From assembly GCA_002690705.1 (NCBI GenBank), contig NZFO01000009.1, forward strand, positions 116,240-180,239: a DNA stretch of 64,000 nt, written 5' to 3'. The notes under the pieces are model-generated. The model did no database searches. It saw only the letters and a program-made list of their open reading frames with translations, and had not been told where the DNA came from. The position numbers and the translations under genes were made by a program. Within the stretch, counting starts at the first letter, position 1, and the number at the start of each line of letters is the position of its first letter. Of the stretch, positions 26,787-35,655 are shown in pieces. The DNA is from Magnetovibrio sp. (GTDB lineage: Bacteria > Pseudomonadota > Alphaproteobacteria > Rhodospirillales > Casp-alpha2).

Positions 26787-26815
26787 TGTGGATTTCGTGA
26801 ATCACCTGTGGATAA
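26787..26815. promoter_or_regulatory. DnaA-box-like pair upstream of dnaB
   Basis: TGTGGATAA at 26807-26815 is a perfect DnaA box (TTATCCACA on the other strand). A near match TGTGGATTT lies at 26787-26795, exactly 20 bp earlier. Both are about 90-110 bp upstream of dnaB. This could let DnaA control dnaB expression; it could also be chance. There is no AT-rich unwinding region or cluster of boxes that would indicate an origin. Confidence 0.4.
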
Positions 26816-26990
26816 GGCAAGAAACTTTTTTGAAAATTGAAAGCGCGCGGAATATCCTTGCACATCGGCTGTTAACTCTAAATTCAACGTAATTACAAAT
26901 ATCTGCCGACTAACCTTTTAAGTGCTAATTTATGGCCATCATGACTTAATTCTTAAGATTTATGCTCGACTAATTCGCTTGTGATTTGGC

Positions 26991-27713
26991 TTACTCCAGG
27001 TTTTGGCCTCCGTCTGCTTCTGAAATTCTTTCATCTTTTGCCTCAACCGGTCCGTCAATAATGTCTTCTGTCCCCTGAGATAATGCCGTTTCGGCTCCAG
27101 ATACAGCATCTTTGGCTGCTCCTTCCTCAAATATGTCCTCGGCTTGATCTGCTATAGCCTCGGCAGCAACGCTTAATGCCGTCTGATTTGCCTGAGCCTC
27201 GGCGCGGGCTTCTTCCTCAGCTTGGCTGAGAACGGCTCGACCGGTTGAAGCTTGAACCTCCGCTTCATCGGAAGATCGTGCTACATTAGCAGTGACAGTT
27301 ACGGAAACTTCCGGGTGTAATGAAATTAAAATGTCATGAAGTCCTATTGTTTTTATGGGTCGGTTGAGGCGGACTTGATTGCGGTTTAATATAAATCCGT
27401 CAGTTTTGAGTTGATGTGCAACATCACGAGCATTTACTGATCCATAAAGTTGCCCAGATTCGCCAGCTTGTCGAACCAGGGTAACGCTGGTTCCATCTAA
27501 TTTAGTCGAGGCGGCCTCGGCATCAGATCGGCGTTCAAGATTTTGTGCCTCTAGCTGTGCTTTTTGTGTATCAAAGTGTGCTCTATTTTTTTCTGTGGCG
27601 CGGAGGGCTTTGCCGCGTGGCAGCAGAAAATTCCGCGCATATCCGGGTTTAACCGTAACCTCATCACCCATTTGACCAAGCTTCTCAACTCGTTCCAATA
27701 AAATAACCTGCAT
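26991..27713 (-). CDS. rplI: 50S ribosomal protein L9
   Basis: 240 residues. The N-terminal 150 residues are L9: [36 protein letters not shown], then the C-domain ([39 protein letters not shown]). Beyond that is a 90-residue Ala/Glu-rich acidic tail, longer than in E. coli L9 (149) but usual in Alphaproteobacteria. Downstream of the DUF2232 gene, in the rpsF operon order. Confidence 0.95.
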   Translation of the reverse strand: MQVILLERVEKLGQMGDEVTVKPGYARNFLLPRGKALRATEKNRAHFDTQKAQLEAQNLERRSDAEAASTKLDGTSVTLVRQAGESGQLYGSVNARDVAHQLKTDGFILNRNQVRLNRPIKTIGLHDILISLHPEVSVTVTANVARSSDEAEVQASTGRAVLSQAEEEARAEAQANQTALSVAAEAIADQAEDIFEEGAAKDAVSGAETALSQGTEDIIDGPVEAKDERISEADGGQNLE

Positions 27714-27801
27714 AATTTACTCCTTGTTGTTCAGTATCCTCGCAACTAGCGTTTGTTGTATTGCGGTTTGAAACCAAAATAAAAAAGCGTTCTCTCTCGC
27801 T

Positions 27802-28791
27802 TCATCTCTCATCCTCAATATCATTTGCTCCCCGATTCCCACTTGCCTTTCGGGGTAAGTGGGAACGCACACCAAACCATTGTTCGATAATTCCAATTCC
27901 CGCAACAATCAATGCAGCCCAAATTGAAAACACGATAATTAGGTAAAATGTTATCAAAATTGGCATAGTCGCGGTTACCCGCCGGGCTATGGAGTGGACC
28001 ACCGCAAGGCCTACGAAAAAATAGGGGATAGCAAGGACCATCGTTAAATTTTGACCGAAATATTTCCATTCCCCCGAACCTAATAGAGCTAAAAAAGCAG
28101 CGCTAACTAGAGGCCATGAAAGCCAATTGGGTAAATTCAATTCGATATACTTTATGCGTGGGCGTTTATTTTGGCTTAAACGAACGAGTAAGCTTTGTGC
28201 TGCGACAGAGTTGATTGTGATCATTATTAACCAACTTGTTACGACTGTCCCGGGAAATAAAGGGATTAAAACTTGGGTCATCTGTTCACGTTTGATTGTG
28301 TCAACCCGGGGTGCAATACTCATAAAGATCTGATCAAGATGTAACGAGACAAAACTGCTTAATCCGCTTTCACGTGCTAAAATAGCCGATCCAAGCAAGA
28401 GAATCGCGGCAAATATGGCAATAGCTGATAAGACAACTCCCGGGGGCATCCACTCGGCCATAGTTTTTGATCCTAAAAGCGCCAAAGAGCCCTCTGAGGA
28501 GGGCGATTTGCGCATCATTAGCGCCAACTGAACGATCATCCAAGCAGGGGTTGCTTGCAGGAACGCGAATACAACCACCATAACCATACCGCCAAAGATT
28601 GATATCACAAGTGTACCCGTTAGCGCTGCAATTATAGCGGCGCGATTTCCGTATGCTAACCCCACCATAAAGATGGGTAATGGCGCGAAATAAACGAGTC
28701 CAAGGGCGAATGCGACGCCGCTCATAAATGCCATAGCGGCGAAGGCGCTTGCCAACCCCGCGGCGATAGCCGTTAAAGCCTCCTTGGACAT
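27802..28791 (-). CDS. DUF2232 (YybS-like) polytopic membrane protein
   Basis: 329 residues, mostly hydrophobic, with about eight membrane spans (for example FASAFAAMAFMSGVAFALGLVYF; VVLSAIAIFAAILLLGSAIL; VVTSWLIMITINSVAAQSLLV). Position between rpsR and rplI identifies it as the DUF2232 family member conserved in this operon in Alphaproteobacteria and Firmicutes. Function unknown. Confidence 0.87.
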   Translation of the reverse strand: MSKEALTAIAAGLASAFAAMAFMSGVAFALGLVYFAPLPIFMVGLAYGNRAAIIAALTGTLVISIFGGMVMVVVFAFLQATPAWMIVQLALMMRKSPSSEGSLALLGSKTMAEWMPPGVVLSAIAIFAAILLLGSAILARESGLSSFVSLHLDQIFMSIAPRVDTIKREQMTQVLIPLFPGTVVTSWLIMITINSVAAQSLLVRLSQNKRPRIKYIELNLPNWLSWPLVSAAFLALLGSGEWKYFGQNLTMVLAIPYFFVGLAVVHSIARRVTATMPILITFYLIIVFSIWAALIVAGIGIIEQWFGVRSHLPRKASGNRGANDIEDER

Positions 28792-28826
28792 AAATTCAAA
28801 TCCGTCTGCGAGCCGGATGGGCTCCC

Positions 28827-29057
28827 TTACTTACTGTCTACGTAGGGCATAAGTGCCAAATAGCGCGCTCTTTTTATCGCTAAGGAGAGCTCTCGCTGCT
28901 TCTTAGCGGAAACGGCTGTAATTCGGCTTGGCACTATCTTACCCCGTTCGGAGACGAAACGGCTCAGCAATTTTGTATCTTTATAGTCTATGATTTGCGC
29001 GTTTGGTCCAGCAAAAGGGCAACTTTTCCTACGCCGGAAAAAGGATGGCTTGCTCAT
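28827..29057 (-). CDS. rpsR: 30S ribosomal protein S18
   Basis: 76 residues, basic: [26 protein letters not shown] and [28 protein letters not shown] are the family consensus. Its ATG overlaps the rpsF stop by 4 bp. S18 binds S6 on the platform of the small subunit. Confidence 0.97.
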   Translation of the reverse strand: MSKPSFFRRRKSCPFAGPNAQIIDYKDTKLLSRFVSERGKIVPSRITAVSAKKQRELSLAIKRARYLALMPYVDSK

Positions 29058-29527
29058 GCGTCATCTCCCACAGGTAGAACGCCGCCGTTTGGTATTGGTT
29101 CGGAGAACTCATGCACGGTAGGTTTGGTATCTGAAACTTCCGAGGTTACACCATCATTAAAGTCCCGGCGGGGAGCTCGGTCCCGGCGTGGTCGTTCATC
29201 GCGATCCTTATTCCGCATCACTACAGATGGCCCCTCCTCCAGCTTATTAACCCGCACGGTGAGGTATCGAAGCACATCCTCATTGATCCGCATTTGTCGT
29301 TCCATCTCGTGAAGGGCAGGCGCGGGAGCATCAATATTTAAAAAAACGTAGTGGCCTTTGCGGTTTTTCTTAATTTTATAGGCCATAGTCCGGAGGCCCC
29401 AATTTTCACAACTTGGGATCGATCCCCCTGCTTCCGTGATTACAGTTGTAAAGGTCTCTGTCAGGCCTTCTACTTGGGCCGTAGACACATCTTGGCGCGC
29501 GATAAACACGCTTTCATAGTAAGGCAC
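29054..29527 (-). CDS. rpsF: 30S ribosomal protein S6
   Basis: 157 residues. [42 protein letters not shown] and [13 protein letters not shown] are S6 signatures; a charged 50-residue tail ([14 protein letters not shown]) extends it beyond the E. coli length, as often in Alphaproteobacteria. First gene of the rpsF-rpsR-DUF2232-rplI unit, with GGAGGA about 8-13 bases before the start and a hairpin just above it. Confidence 0.97.
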   Translation of the reverse strand: MPYYESVFIARQDVSTAQVEGLTETFTTVITEAGGSIPSCENWGLRTMAYKIKKNRKGHYVFLNIDAPAPALHEMERQMRINEDVLRYLTVRVNKLEEGPSVVMRNKDRDERPRRDRAPRRDFNDGVTSEVSDTKPTVHEFSEPIPNGGVLPVGDDA

Positions 29528-29542
29528 CTATTCATCCTCCCT

Positions 29543-29560
29543 ACGGATTCTCTCATCCGT
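29543..29560 (-). promoter_or_regulatory. rpsF leader hairpin next to the Shine-Dalgarno sequence
   Basis: ACGGAT and ATCCGT form a perfect six-base stem with a six-base loop, ending two bases before GGAGGA (29535-29540). S6-S18 complexes repress their own mRNA by binding a leader element in several bacteria; this hairpin is a candidate, but I do not see the diagnostic bulged CCG with certainty. Confidence 0.4.
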
Positions 29561-29631
29561 GCACCATAATTGGGCCCGGCATAGCCGATCCTAACATTGT
29601 TAAAATCGGCAGGAAGTAAACTATTATCGTA

Positions 29632-29659
29632 ATATACACTCTCCCATCGACTTCGCAAG
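29632..29659 (-). promoter_or_regulatory. Putative rpsF promoter
   Basis: On the minus strand TTGCGA (29654-29659) and TATATT (29632-29637) are separated by 16 bases, about 105 bp upstream of rpsF. A reasonable housekeeping-type promoter by pattern only. Confidence 0.42.
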
Positions 29660-29916
29660 CGTCACACGATCGGGAGCGGGGGAAATATTTCAAAAAAATA
29701 AACTTTTATTTTATTAACTGGTATTAACTATCTAACCTAAATAGCAAACTTTTTTAAGCAGTATGCTTGATGAGAATCTTAACTGCTTATGTCCTCTCGA
29801 ATTTCCCGTTACAATCCGGTGGGTCATAAATCGCATATGCTTGACACCGGCATTGAAGGGCCTTTCACTACCTATTTCGGTGTTTATATACATTTTATTT
29901 TTTTTGAGGGTATACG

Positions 29917-30861
29917 ATGGCGCAAGCATTTGTTTTTCCGGGGCAGGGATCTCAACTCGTCGGTATGGGTAAGGAATTAGCGACTGCATTTAGGTCTGCG
30001 CGAGAAGTGTTTGATGAGGTAGATGACGCTCTGGATCAAAGCCTATCCAAATTAATTTTTGACGGACCTGATGACCAATTGATGCTTACGCAAAACACAC
30101 AGCCTGCTTTGATGGCCGTGAGCATGGCGGTTGCCCGCGTTCTCAAGTATGAGGGGGGAATTGATGTCGGTGAGCATGGGGCTTTCGTCGCAGGCCATTC
30201 TTTGGGTGAATATTCAGCCCTTGCCGCAGTTGGGGTTTTTTCGCTGACGGATGCGGCTCGACTGTTAAAGGTTCGGGGGGAAGCGATGCAAGAGGCCGTT
30301 CCGGTTGGTAAGGGGGCAATGGCTGCAATTTTCGGACTAAGCCCAAATGATGCTATTGCGATCGCAAAAGAAGCTGCCAACGGTGATGTTTGCGATTTCG
30401 CGAATGACAATGCTCCGTCTCAAATTGTGGTGTCTGGTTCTAAAGCGGCCGTGGAGCGGGCGATCGAATTGGCTAGAAATCTGGGAGCTAAGCGCACAGT
30501 AATTTTACCAGTCAGTGCGCCTTTCCATTGTGCTTTAATGTCACCTGCTGCTGACATAATGGGAAGTGCTCTGGCAGGGGTTAGTATGAGAGACCCTTCA
30601 GTCCCTGTAGTTGCGAATATCTCGGCTCAATCAGTAGTTGATGCTGTAACAGCTCGACGTCTGTTAGTGGAGCAGGTGACAGGACGGGTTCGTTGGCGAG
30701 AGAGTATAGTGTACATGAAGGAGGCAGGTGTCACAACTTTCACTGAATTAGGTGCCGGCAAGGTCTTGTCTGGGTTAATTCGCCGGATCGATAGCGAGTT
30801 AATTACGACAAGCGTTGCAACGCCTTGGGAAGTTGAGGCTTATCTGAAAGCCAAATTTTAG
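29917..30861 (+). CDS. fabD: Malonyl-CoA:ACP transacylase
   Basis: 314 residues. Moves malonyl from CoA to ACP for fatty acid elongation. FPGQGSQLVGMG at the start, nucleophile S95 in GHSLGEYSALAA, VSAPFHCALM with the catalytic His, and GAGKVLSGL near the end. GAGGG lies nine bases before ATG. First gene of the fabD-fabG-acpP-fabF cluster, although 364 bp separate it from fabG. Confidence 0.96.
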   Translation: MAQAFVFPGQGSQLVGMGKELATAFRSAREVFDEVDDALDQSLSKLIFDGPDDQLMLTQNTQPALMAVSMAVARVLKYEGGIDVGEHGAFVAGHSLGEYSALAAVGVFSLTDAARLLKVRGEAMQEAVPVGKGAMAAIFGLSPNDAIAIAKEAANGDVCDFANDNAPSQIVVSGSKAAVERAIELARNLGAKRTVILPVSAPFHCALMSPAADIMGSALAGVSMRDPSVPVVANISAQSVVDAVTARRLLVEQVTGRVRWRESIVYMKEAGVTTFTELGAGKVLSGLIRRIDSELITTSVATPWEVEAYLKAKF

Positions 30862-31225
30862 AGGGGATAATAGAATTATTGAGACTTCCCCCATAATTGC
30901 GTCTGCTGGTAACAAATTTCGATAACTCAATATTTTGAATGTCTAGCTATGTATTCATGTCGGCTCGTACTCTGTCTCATATGACCGGTGTTCTTCTGTG
31001 GGCCGTAAGCATGTGAACCTTGGTTGTGATATTTAAGGCAAGTTATGTTACAGCCTTCGTTCATTACTGCGTAGAACAAGTTGCATGAGTATTAAGGGTA
31101 ATGAATGTTTTTACATGGCCTCGGGTGCCAAGCAGGATATAAGTTCCTGAGTCCGAGACTTTTAAATAGGATATACGCACCTTGCATTGAATTAAAGTGT
31201 GTTTCGTGGATGGAGAGACCTAAAT
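30862..31225. other. Gene-free stretch between fabD and fabG
   Basis: 364 bp. In most relatives fabD and fabG are closer. I find no open frame of note, no tRNA and no convincing hairpin terminator. It probably carries a separate fabG promoter, which I cannot place. Confidence 0.4.
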
Positions 31226-31963
31226 ATGTTTAGTTTAGCTGAGAAAACAGTTTTGTTAACGGGAGCATCTGGTGGTATTGGCGGTGCAATAGCTCGAGCG
31301 GTCCGCGAGAGGGGGGCTCATGTTGGGCTCTCTGGCACACGGGTTAAAGCTTTGCAGGCTGTAGCGTCTGATATTGGAGCTGGTGCTTACGTTCTACCGG
31401 CTGATCTGTCGACTCCAGATGGGGTTAATCAACTTGTTGCTGCTGCGACTGACGCGTTGGGAGGCATTGATATTTTAATAAACAATGCTGGCTTGACCCG
31501 GGACAGTTTGGCGATTCGGCTCAAAGACGAAGACTGGCAGACTGTAATTGATGTAAATTTAACCGCAACATTTCGTTTGTCGCGGGCTGTGCTCCGCAGC
31601 ATGGTGAAGGCTCGTTGGGGTAGAATTATAAATATTTCATCAATCGTTGGTATTACGGGAAATGCGGGGCAAACTAACTACGCAGCCTCGAAGGCGGGAA
31701 TAATTGGAATGTCAAAGGCATTAGCTCAAGAGGTAGCTAATCGCAGCGTTACAGTCAATTGTGTGGCTCCGGGTTTTATAACGACGGCAATGACCGAGGC
31801 CCTCTCAACAAGTCAAACACAGAAACTTTTAACTAATATTCCAACAGGTCGGTTGGGCACAGTTCACGATATCTCTGCAGCATGTATCTATTTGGCTAGC
31901 GAAGAAGCGGCTTATGTTACTGGCCATACGCTTCATGTTAATGGCGGGATGGCCATGATCTGA
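31226..31963 (+). CDS. fabG: 3-oxoacyl-ACP reductase
   Basis: 245 residues from ATG 31226, preceded by GGAGAG; an earlier in-frame start (9 codons upstream) would add residues absent from the family. NADPH-dependent reduction of 3-oxoacyl-ACP. TGASGGIGGAIA, NNAGLTRDSL, SSIVG and NYAASKAG (Tyr-x3-Lys), GFITTAMTEAL and the C-terminal HVNGGMAMI are typical FabG. Confidence 0.95.
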   Translation: MFSLAEKTVLLTGASGGIGGAIARAVRERGAHVGLSGTRVKALQAVASDIGAGAYVLPADLSTPDGVNQLVAAATDALGGIDILINNAGLTRDSLAIRLKDEDWQTVIDVNLTATFRLSRAVLRSMVKARWGRIINISSIVGITGNAGQTNYAASKAGIIGMSKALAQEVANRSVTVNCVAPGFITTAMTEALSTSQTQKLLTNIPTGRLGTVHDISAACIYLASEEAAYVTGHTLHVNGGMAMI

Positions 31964-31978
31964 AGAGATTGTTCGCCA

Positions 31979-31992
31979 CTAGCCAAGGCTAG
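31979..31992. promoter_or_regulatory. Inverted repeat CTAGC-CAAG-GCTAG after fabG
   Basis: Perfect 14-base repeat 16 bases after the fabG stop, followed by AAAAG, so not a usual terminator. It sits four bases from the next palindrome. Confidence 0.3.
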
Positions 31993-31996
31993 AAAA

Positions 31997-32010
31997 GTGT
32001 GTTAACACAC
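31997..32010. promoter_or_regulatory. 14-bp palindrome GTGTGTTAACACAC upstream of acpP
   Basis: Fully self-complementary, 91 bp before the acpP start, in the 137-bp fabG-acpP gap. No loop, so more likely a protein site than a hairpin. A regulator of fatty acid synthesis is a natural guess but unproven. Confidence 0.4.
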
Positions 32011-32100
32011 GTCGATCAATTAAGAGAGACAAGGATTAAGGGCGGGCTTTGTCATAACTGTAGTTTTTATTTTAATCAGCAAAAGTACGAGGAAACCGAT

Positions 32101-32337
32101 ATGAGTGATGTCGCGGATCGCGTTAAAAAAATCGTCATTGAACACCTTGGCGTCGACGAAGAAAAAGTCGTTGAAAGCGCGAACTTCATCGAAGATTTAG
32201 GCGCTGACAGCCTCGATACGGTGGAACTTGTAATGGCGTTTGAGGAAGAATTTGGTTGCGAAATACCAGATGATGCGGCCGAAAACATTTCGACGATTAA
32301 AAACGCTATTGATTTTATCGAAACACAGCAGGGTTAA
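32101..32337 (+). CDS. acpP: Acyl carrier protein
   Basis: 78 residues, strongly acidic. Carries acyl chains on phosphopantetheine attached to S37 in [34 protein letters not shown] is the typical start; GAGGAAACCGAT precedes ATG. A longer in-frame extension (34 codons) is not part of the family and is rejected. Confidence 0.97.
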   Translation: MSDVADRVKKIVIEHLGVDEEKVVESANFIEDLGADSLDTVELVMAFEEEFGCEIPDDAAENISTIKNAIDFIETQQG

Positions 32338-32361
32338 GCGTCCTTTGAGGCCCCCAAAAGC

Positions 32362-32398
32362 GCACTTCTCGGGAGGTGCCATTGGTCTTTATTTTTAT
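32362..32398 (+). terminator. Possible attenuating hairpin between acpP and fabF
   Basis: Stem GCACTTC/GGAGGTGC (seven pairs including one G-U, loop of four) at 32362-32379, then a U-rich run TTTATTTTTAT about nine bases later. The gap makes a full terminator unlikely; partial termination or an mRNA 3' end would fit the higher ACP demand. Confidence 0.33.
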
Positions 32399-32428
32399 CA
32401 ATGCGTGTTATTAAATTAATGGGTTGAG

Positions 32429-33691
32429 ATGAGACGTGTGGTAATTACCGGAATGGGAATGGTGTCTTCGCTTGGGGTTGGCTTCAAGCATAATTGGGAG
32501 AGTATTTTAGGTTCTCAGTCCGGCATTCGAAAAATTAAAAATTTTGACGTTAATGATTTACCGGCAAAGATTGGTGGCCAGGTTCCCGAGGGAGCTACTG
32601 GGGATAATCTATTCTATGCTGATGACTGGGTGTCAGCTAAAGACCGTCGGCGAATGGATACATTCATCGTTTATGGACTGTCTGCTGCCCAGCAAGCCAT
32701 TAACGACTCTGGTTGGCTGGTAGACTCGGATGAGAAGGCTTGGCGCAGTGGTGTGCTAATCGGATCGGGAATCGGGGGCTTGCCGTCAATCGCAGACGGC
32801 GCTGTGACCGTAAACCAAGGTCGAGCTCGGAAACTAAGCCCATTTTTTATCCCAGCCAGTTTGATTAATCTGGTGTCTGGGCACGTTTCAATTCGAAATG
32901 GTTTTAAAGGGCCAAACCATGCAGTTGTTACTGCGTGCTCGACGGGGGCCCATGCTATCGGAGATGCTGCCCGAATAATTATGTGGGATGACGCCGACGT
33001 CATGGTCGCTGGGGGGACGGAAGCTGCAATATGTCCAGTTGGTGTTGCTGGCTTTTGCGCAGCGCGCGCGTTATCTACGGGGTTTAATGACACTCCTGAA
33101 AAAGCCTCTAGGCCGTGGGATAAACGTCGGGACGGTTTTGTGATGGGGGACGGTGCTGGCGTTGTTGTTCTCGAAGAACTCGAGCATGCTAAGGCCCGTG
33201 GAGCAAAAATCTATGCGGAAGTTGTTGGTTATGGTATGTCTGGTGACGCTCATCATATTACCGCCCCGGCTGAAAATGGAGATGGGGCTTATCGCTGTAT
33301 GTCGGCTGCTTTAAAGCGAGCGAAGATGACTCCTGCAGACATTAACTATGTAAATGCACATGGAACGTCGACGCCACTTGGCGATGAGATTGAATTGGGT
33401 GCTGTCAAGCGCTTGTTTGGTCATTACTCGAAGGCGATTTACATGTCATCAACAAAGTCTGCCATCGGTCATTTGTTAGGTGCCGCTGGTGCGGTAGAAG
33501 CCATATTCTCGGTTTGTGCGATAAATCATGGGGTTGTACCTCCCACTCTTAACTTGGATGACCCGTCTAACGATTGCGATATTGATCTCGTGCCAAATAT
33601 ACCAAAAGAGACAACCGTAAAAGCGGCGCTGTCCAATTCTTTTGGATTTGGCGGCACCAATGCATCACTTGTTTTCAAAGCCTTCTCGTAA
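32429..33691 (+). CDS. fabF: 3-oxoacyl-ACP synthase II
   Basis: 420 residues. Condenses malonyl-ACP with acyl-ACP. RRVVITGMGMVSSLG at the start, catalytic C170 in VTACSTGAH, His in NAHGTSTPLGD and in KSAIGHLLGAAG, and the terminal SNSFGFGGTNASL. 91 bp after acpP. Confidence 0.97.
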   Translation: MRRVVITGMGMVSSLGVGFKHNWESILGSQSGIRKIKNFDVNDLPAKIGGQVPEGATGDNLFYADDWVSAKDRRRMDTFIVYGLSAAQQAINDSGWLVDSDEKAWRSGVLIGSGIGGLPSIADGAVTVNQGRARKLSPFFIPASLINLVSGHVSIRNGFKGPNHAVVTACSTGAHAIGDAARIIMWDDADVMVAGGTEAAICPVGVAGFCAARALSTGFNDTPEKASRPWDKRRDGFVMGDGAGVVVLEELEHAKARGAKIYAEVVGYGMSGDAHHITAPAENGDGAYRCMSAALKRAKMTPADINYVNAHGTSTPLGDEIELGAVKRLFGHYSKAIYMSSTKSAIGHLLGAAGAVEAIFSVCAINHGVVPPTLNLDDPSNDCDIDLVPNIPKETTVKAALSNSFGFGGTNASLVFKAFS

Positions 33692-34721
33692 TTTAGCACC
33701 TAAGTCCTTCTCGATAGAGAGGTTGAGGAGGGTTCTTTGGGGTGCGGGCGTGACATCTATTTCCGTTGCTGGTTTGATTAGTATTTTGACAGTGGGAGCT
33801 TATTTGTGGCTTGAAAACAAGTTTGGTGCTACCGGCCCACTACAAACTTCCCGTCAAGTAATCATTACTAAAGGGGCCGGCTTAAATAGTGTCGCGCGCG
33901 CCCTGGAGAGTGCCGGTGTTATTGAGAATGCTCGGGTATTCGTATTTGGGTTTAAATTATTCGCAACAAAAAAGCCCATCCGGGCAGGAGAGTTCCAGTT
34001 TCCCGCTGCTATTTCTCCTCTAGGAGCGGCAACTATCTTACAAAGTGGCAAGATGGTTGCACGCCGCCTTACTATACCTGAGGGTCTTACTAGGCGGGAA
34101 GTAAAGGAGTTGATTTTAACTGCTCCCGGTTTGGTTGGCGGGCTAGGCCCACTGCCGAAAGAAGGGTGGATCCTACCAGAGACCTATTACTACAACTTGG
34201 GTGACAAACGAAGCCATATTCTAACACGCATGGAGACAGGGATGCACTCATTGCTCTCACGACTCTGGGTTGCGCGCGATCAGGATTTGCCAATTAAATC
34301 AAAATCTGAGGCTCTAGCTCTTGCGTCTATTGTCGAAAAAGAAACAGGTCTGGCTCGGGAGCGCTCTAGGGTAGCCGGCGTTTTTATTAATCGGCTTCGG
34401 CGCGGTATGCGGTTGCAATCGGATCCTACAGTTTCTTACGGTATCACACTAGGAGGGCGTTCTTTGGGTCGTCCTTTGACACGGGCAGACTTGCGAAAGC
34501 CGTCGGACTTTAATACTTATGTAATCAAGGGTTTACCTCCGGCCGCAATATCTAATCCGGGTGAGGCATCTTTAAGGGCAGTTCTCCAACCCATGAAAAC
34601 GAATGAACTATATTTTGTTGCAAACGGATTTGGAGGCCACGCATTTGCCCAAACACTAGCTCAACACAACATTAATGTTGCAAAATGGCGCAGAATCCAG
34701 AGGCAGAAAAAAACAAAATAA
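33642..34721 (+). CDS. mltG: Endolytic murein transglycosylase MltG
   Basis: 359 residues (YceG-like). One N-terminal membrane span (TSISVAGLISILTVGAYLWLE), LysM-like segment, and the catalytic region LASIVEKETG with the essential Glu, plus RSRVAGVFINRLRRGMRLQSDPTVSYG and GLPPAAISNPG. It cleaves nascent glycan strands in the periplasm. The start is inside fabF: ATG 33642 or 33660 overlaps its 3' end by 32-50 bp. Usual fabF-mltG order. Confidence 0.93.
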   Translation: MDLAAPMHHLFSKPSRNLAPKSFSIERLRRVLWGAGVTSISVAGLISILTVGAYLWLENKFGATGPLQTSRQVIITKGAGLNSVARALESAGVIENARVFVFGFKLFATKKPIRAGEFQFPAAISPLGAATILQSGKMVARRLTIPEGLTRREVKELILTAPGLVGGLGPLPKEGWILPETYYYNLGDKRSHILTRMETGMHSLLSRLWVARDQDLPIKSKSEALALASIVEKETGLARERSRVAGVFINRLRRGMRLQSDPTVSYGITLGGRSLGRPLTRADLRKPSDFNTYVIKGLPPAAISNPGEASLRAVLQPMKTNELYFVANGFGGHAFAQTLAQHNINVAKWRRIQRQKKTK

Positions 34722-34731
34722 ATACCTAGCC

Positions 34732-35496
34732 CTAAGTTTTTTTAGGTAATAAAGCTACTATCTTGTCTCCCAACATGGTCGGCATTAACGCAAGAACTTT
34801 CATGAATAAGTATGTGGGCCACGGGAAAACTATCCGAGGTTTTCTCTTGCTAAGCCCGGTTTTGATTAAAGAAGCCGCGGTTTCAGATGATATTATAAAC
34901 GGCATTGGAAACTGATTAGCCTTAGTTATTCCGCTGGCTACGAAGCCGGGACAAATAATAGAAACTGCAATGCCATCACGAGTTAAAGCGCCACGCAGAG
35001 CATCGCCGTATGCCAGAATTGCGGCCTTTGAAGCAGAGTAAGCTGGGGCCGTCGACATCCCACGTAATCCGGCCAAAGAACTGACGATTGCTATGTGACC
35101 TTTATTACGTGTGCGCATAGATGCAATCGCGGGCCACAGCGTATTTAATACCCCCGAAAAATTAGTTGAGAATATAGTTCTGGCTTGCTCTTCAGTTTCA
35201 AAACTGATTCCACCGGGGCCGCCTGAAATACCTGCATTTGCAATAACCAAGTCGAGTGGTACTGCGGCGTCAACCTCTTTTATCCATAGGGCCATTGCTG
35301 CACGATGAGAAACATCTATGCTTCTTGTCAAAACATGTGCGCCAAGATCTCTGCATGCTATTGCCGTATTTTCCAGGCGCCTCTTGTTTCTTCCCGTCAG
35401 TGACAGAGTGGTGTTGTTCGCTGCATAGGCTTTCGCCAAAGCTGCTCCTATTCCACTCGATGCTCCCGTAATTAAGATGTGCTTGGGGTCTGTCAT
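34732..35496 (-). CDS. SDR-family oxidoreductase
   Basis: 254 residues from MTDPKHILITGASSGIGAAL; eight extra residues upstream are possible but unlikely. NAGISGGPGG, SSLAG and PAYSASKAAILAY (Tyr-x3-Lys) define a classical SDR. The C-terminus has a hydrophobic stretch (WPTYLFMKVLALMPTML), as in membrane-associated members that act on lipid substrates. Convergent with mltG 10 bp away. Substrate unknown. Confidence 0.87.
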   Translation of the reverse strand: MTDPKHILITGASSGIGAALAKAYAANNTTLSLTGRNKRRLENTAIACRDLGAHVLTRSIDVSHRAAMALWIKEVDAAVPLDLVIANAGISGGPGGISFETEEQARTIFSTNFSGVLNTLWPAIASMRTRNKGHIAIVSSLAGLRGMSTAPAYSASKAAILAYGDALRGALTRDGIAVSIICPGFVASGITKANQFPMPFIISSETAASLIKTGLSKRKPRIVFPWPTYLFMKVLALMPTMLGDKIVALLPKKT

Positions 35497-35655
35497 CAAT
35501 ACAATACTGTTATATTTCAATTAAACTGAATTATGTCGTATTACGTCTACTTAAGCTAACGTTGTCACTTGTTGAAAATTTGAATGGCGGGTATACATTT
35601 AACTAACTTCACAATGTTTTTCCAAAACTAAGTTTATACCTGCAGGAAAAGAAGC

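Larger units (their letters stand above)
29528..29916. other. Divergent region between rpsF and fabD
   Basis: 389 bp without a gene. The rpsF side holds a likely promoter and a leader of about 100 bases with a hairpin. The fabD side has TTGACA at 29841-29846 but a poor -10 at the matching distance; GAGGGTATACG precedes the fabD ATG. Confidence 0.5.

Noticed and set aside
26705-26887. A 60-codon minus-strand frame before dnaB
   Set aside because: No similarity I recognise, and it covers the DnaA-box region; most likely chance.
26698-26990. Replication origin near the DnaA boxes
   Set aside because: Only one perfect box and one near match, no AT-rich unwinding element and no dnaA, parAB, gidA or hemE nearby.
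29732-29989. Overlapping short frames on both strands at the fabD promoter
   Set aside because: They run into fabD out of frame and lie in an AT-rich control region.
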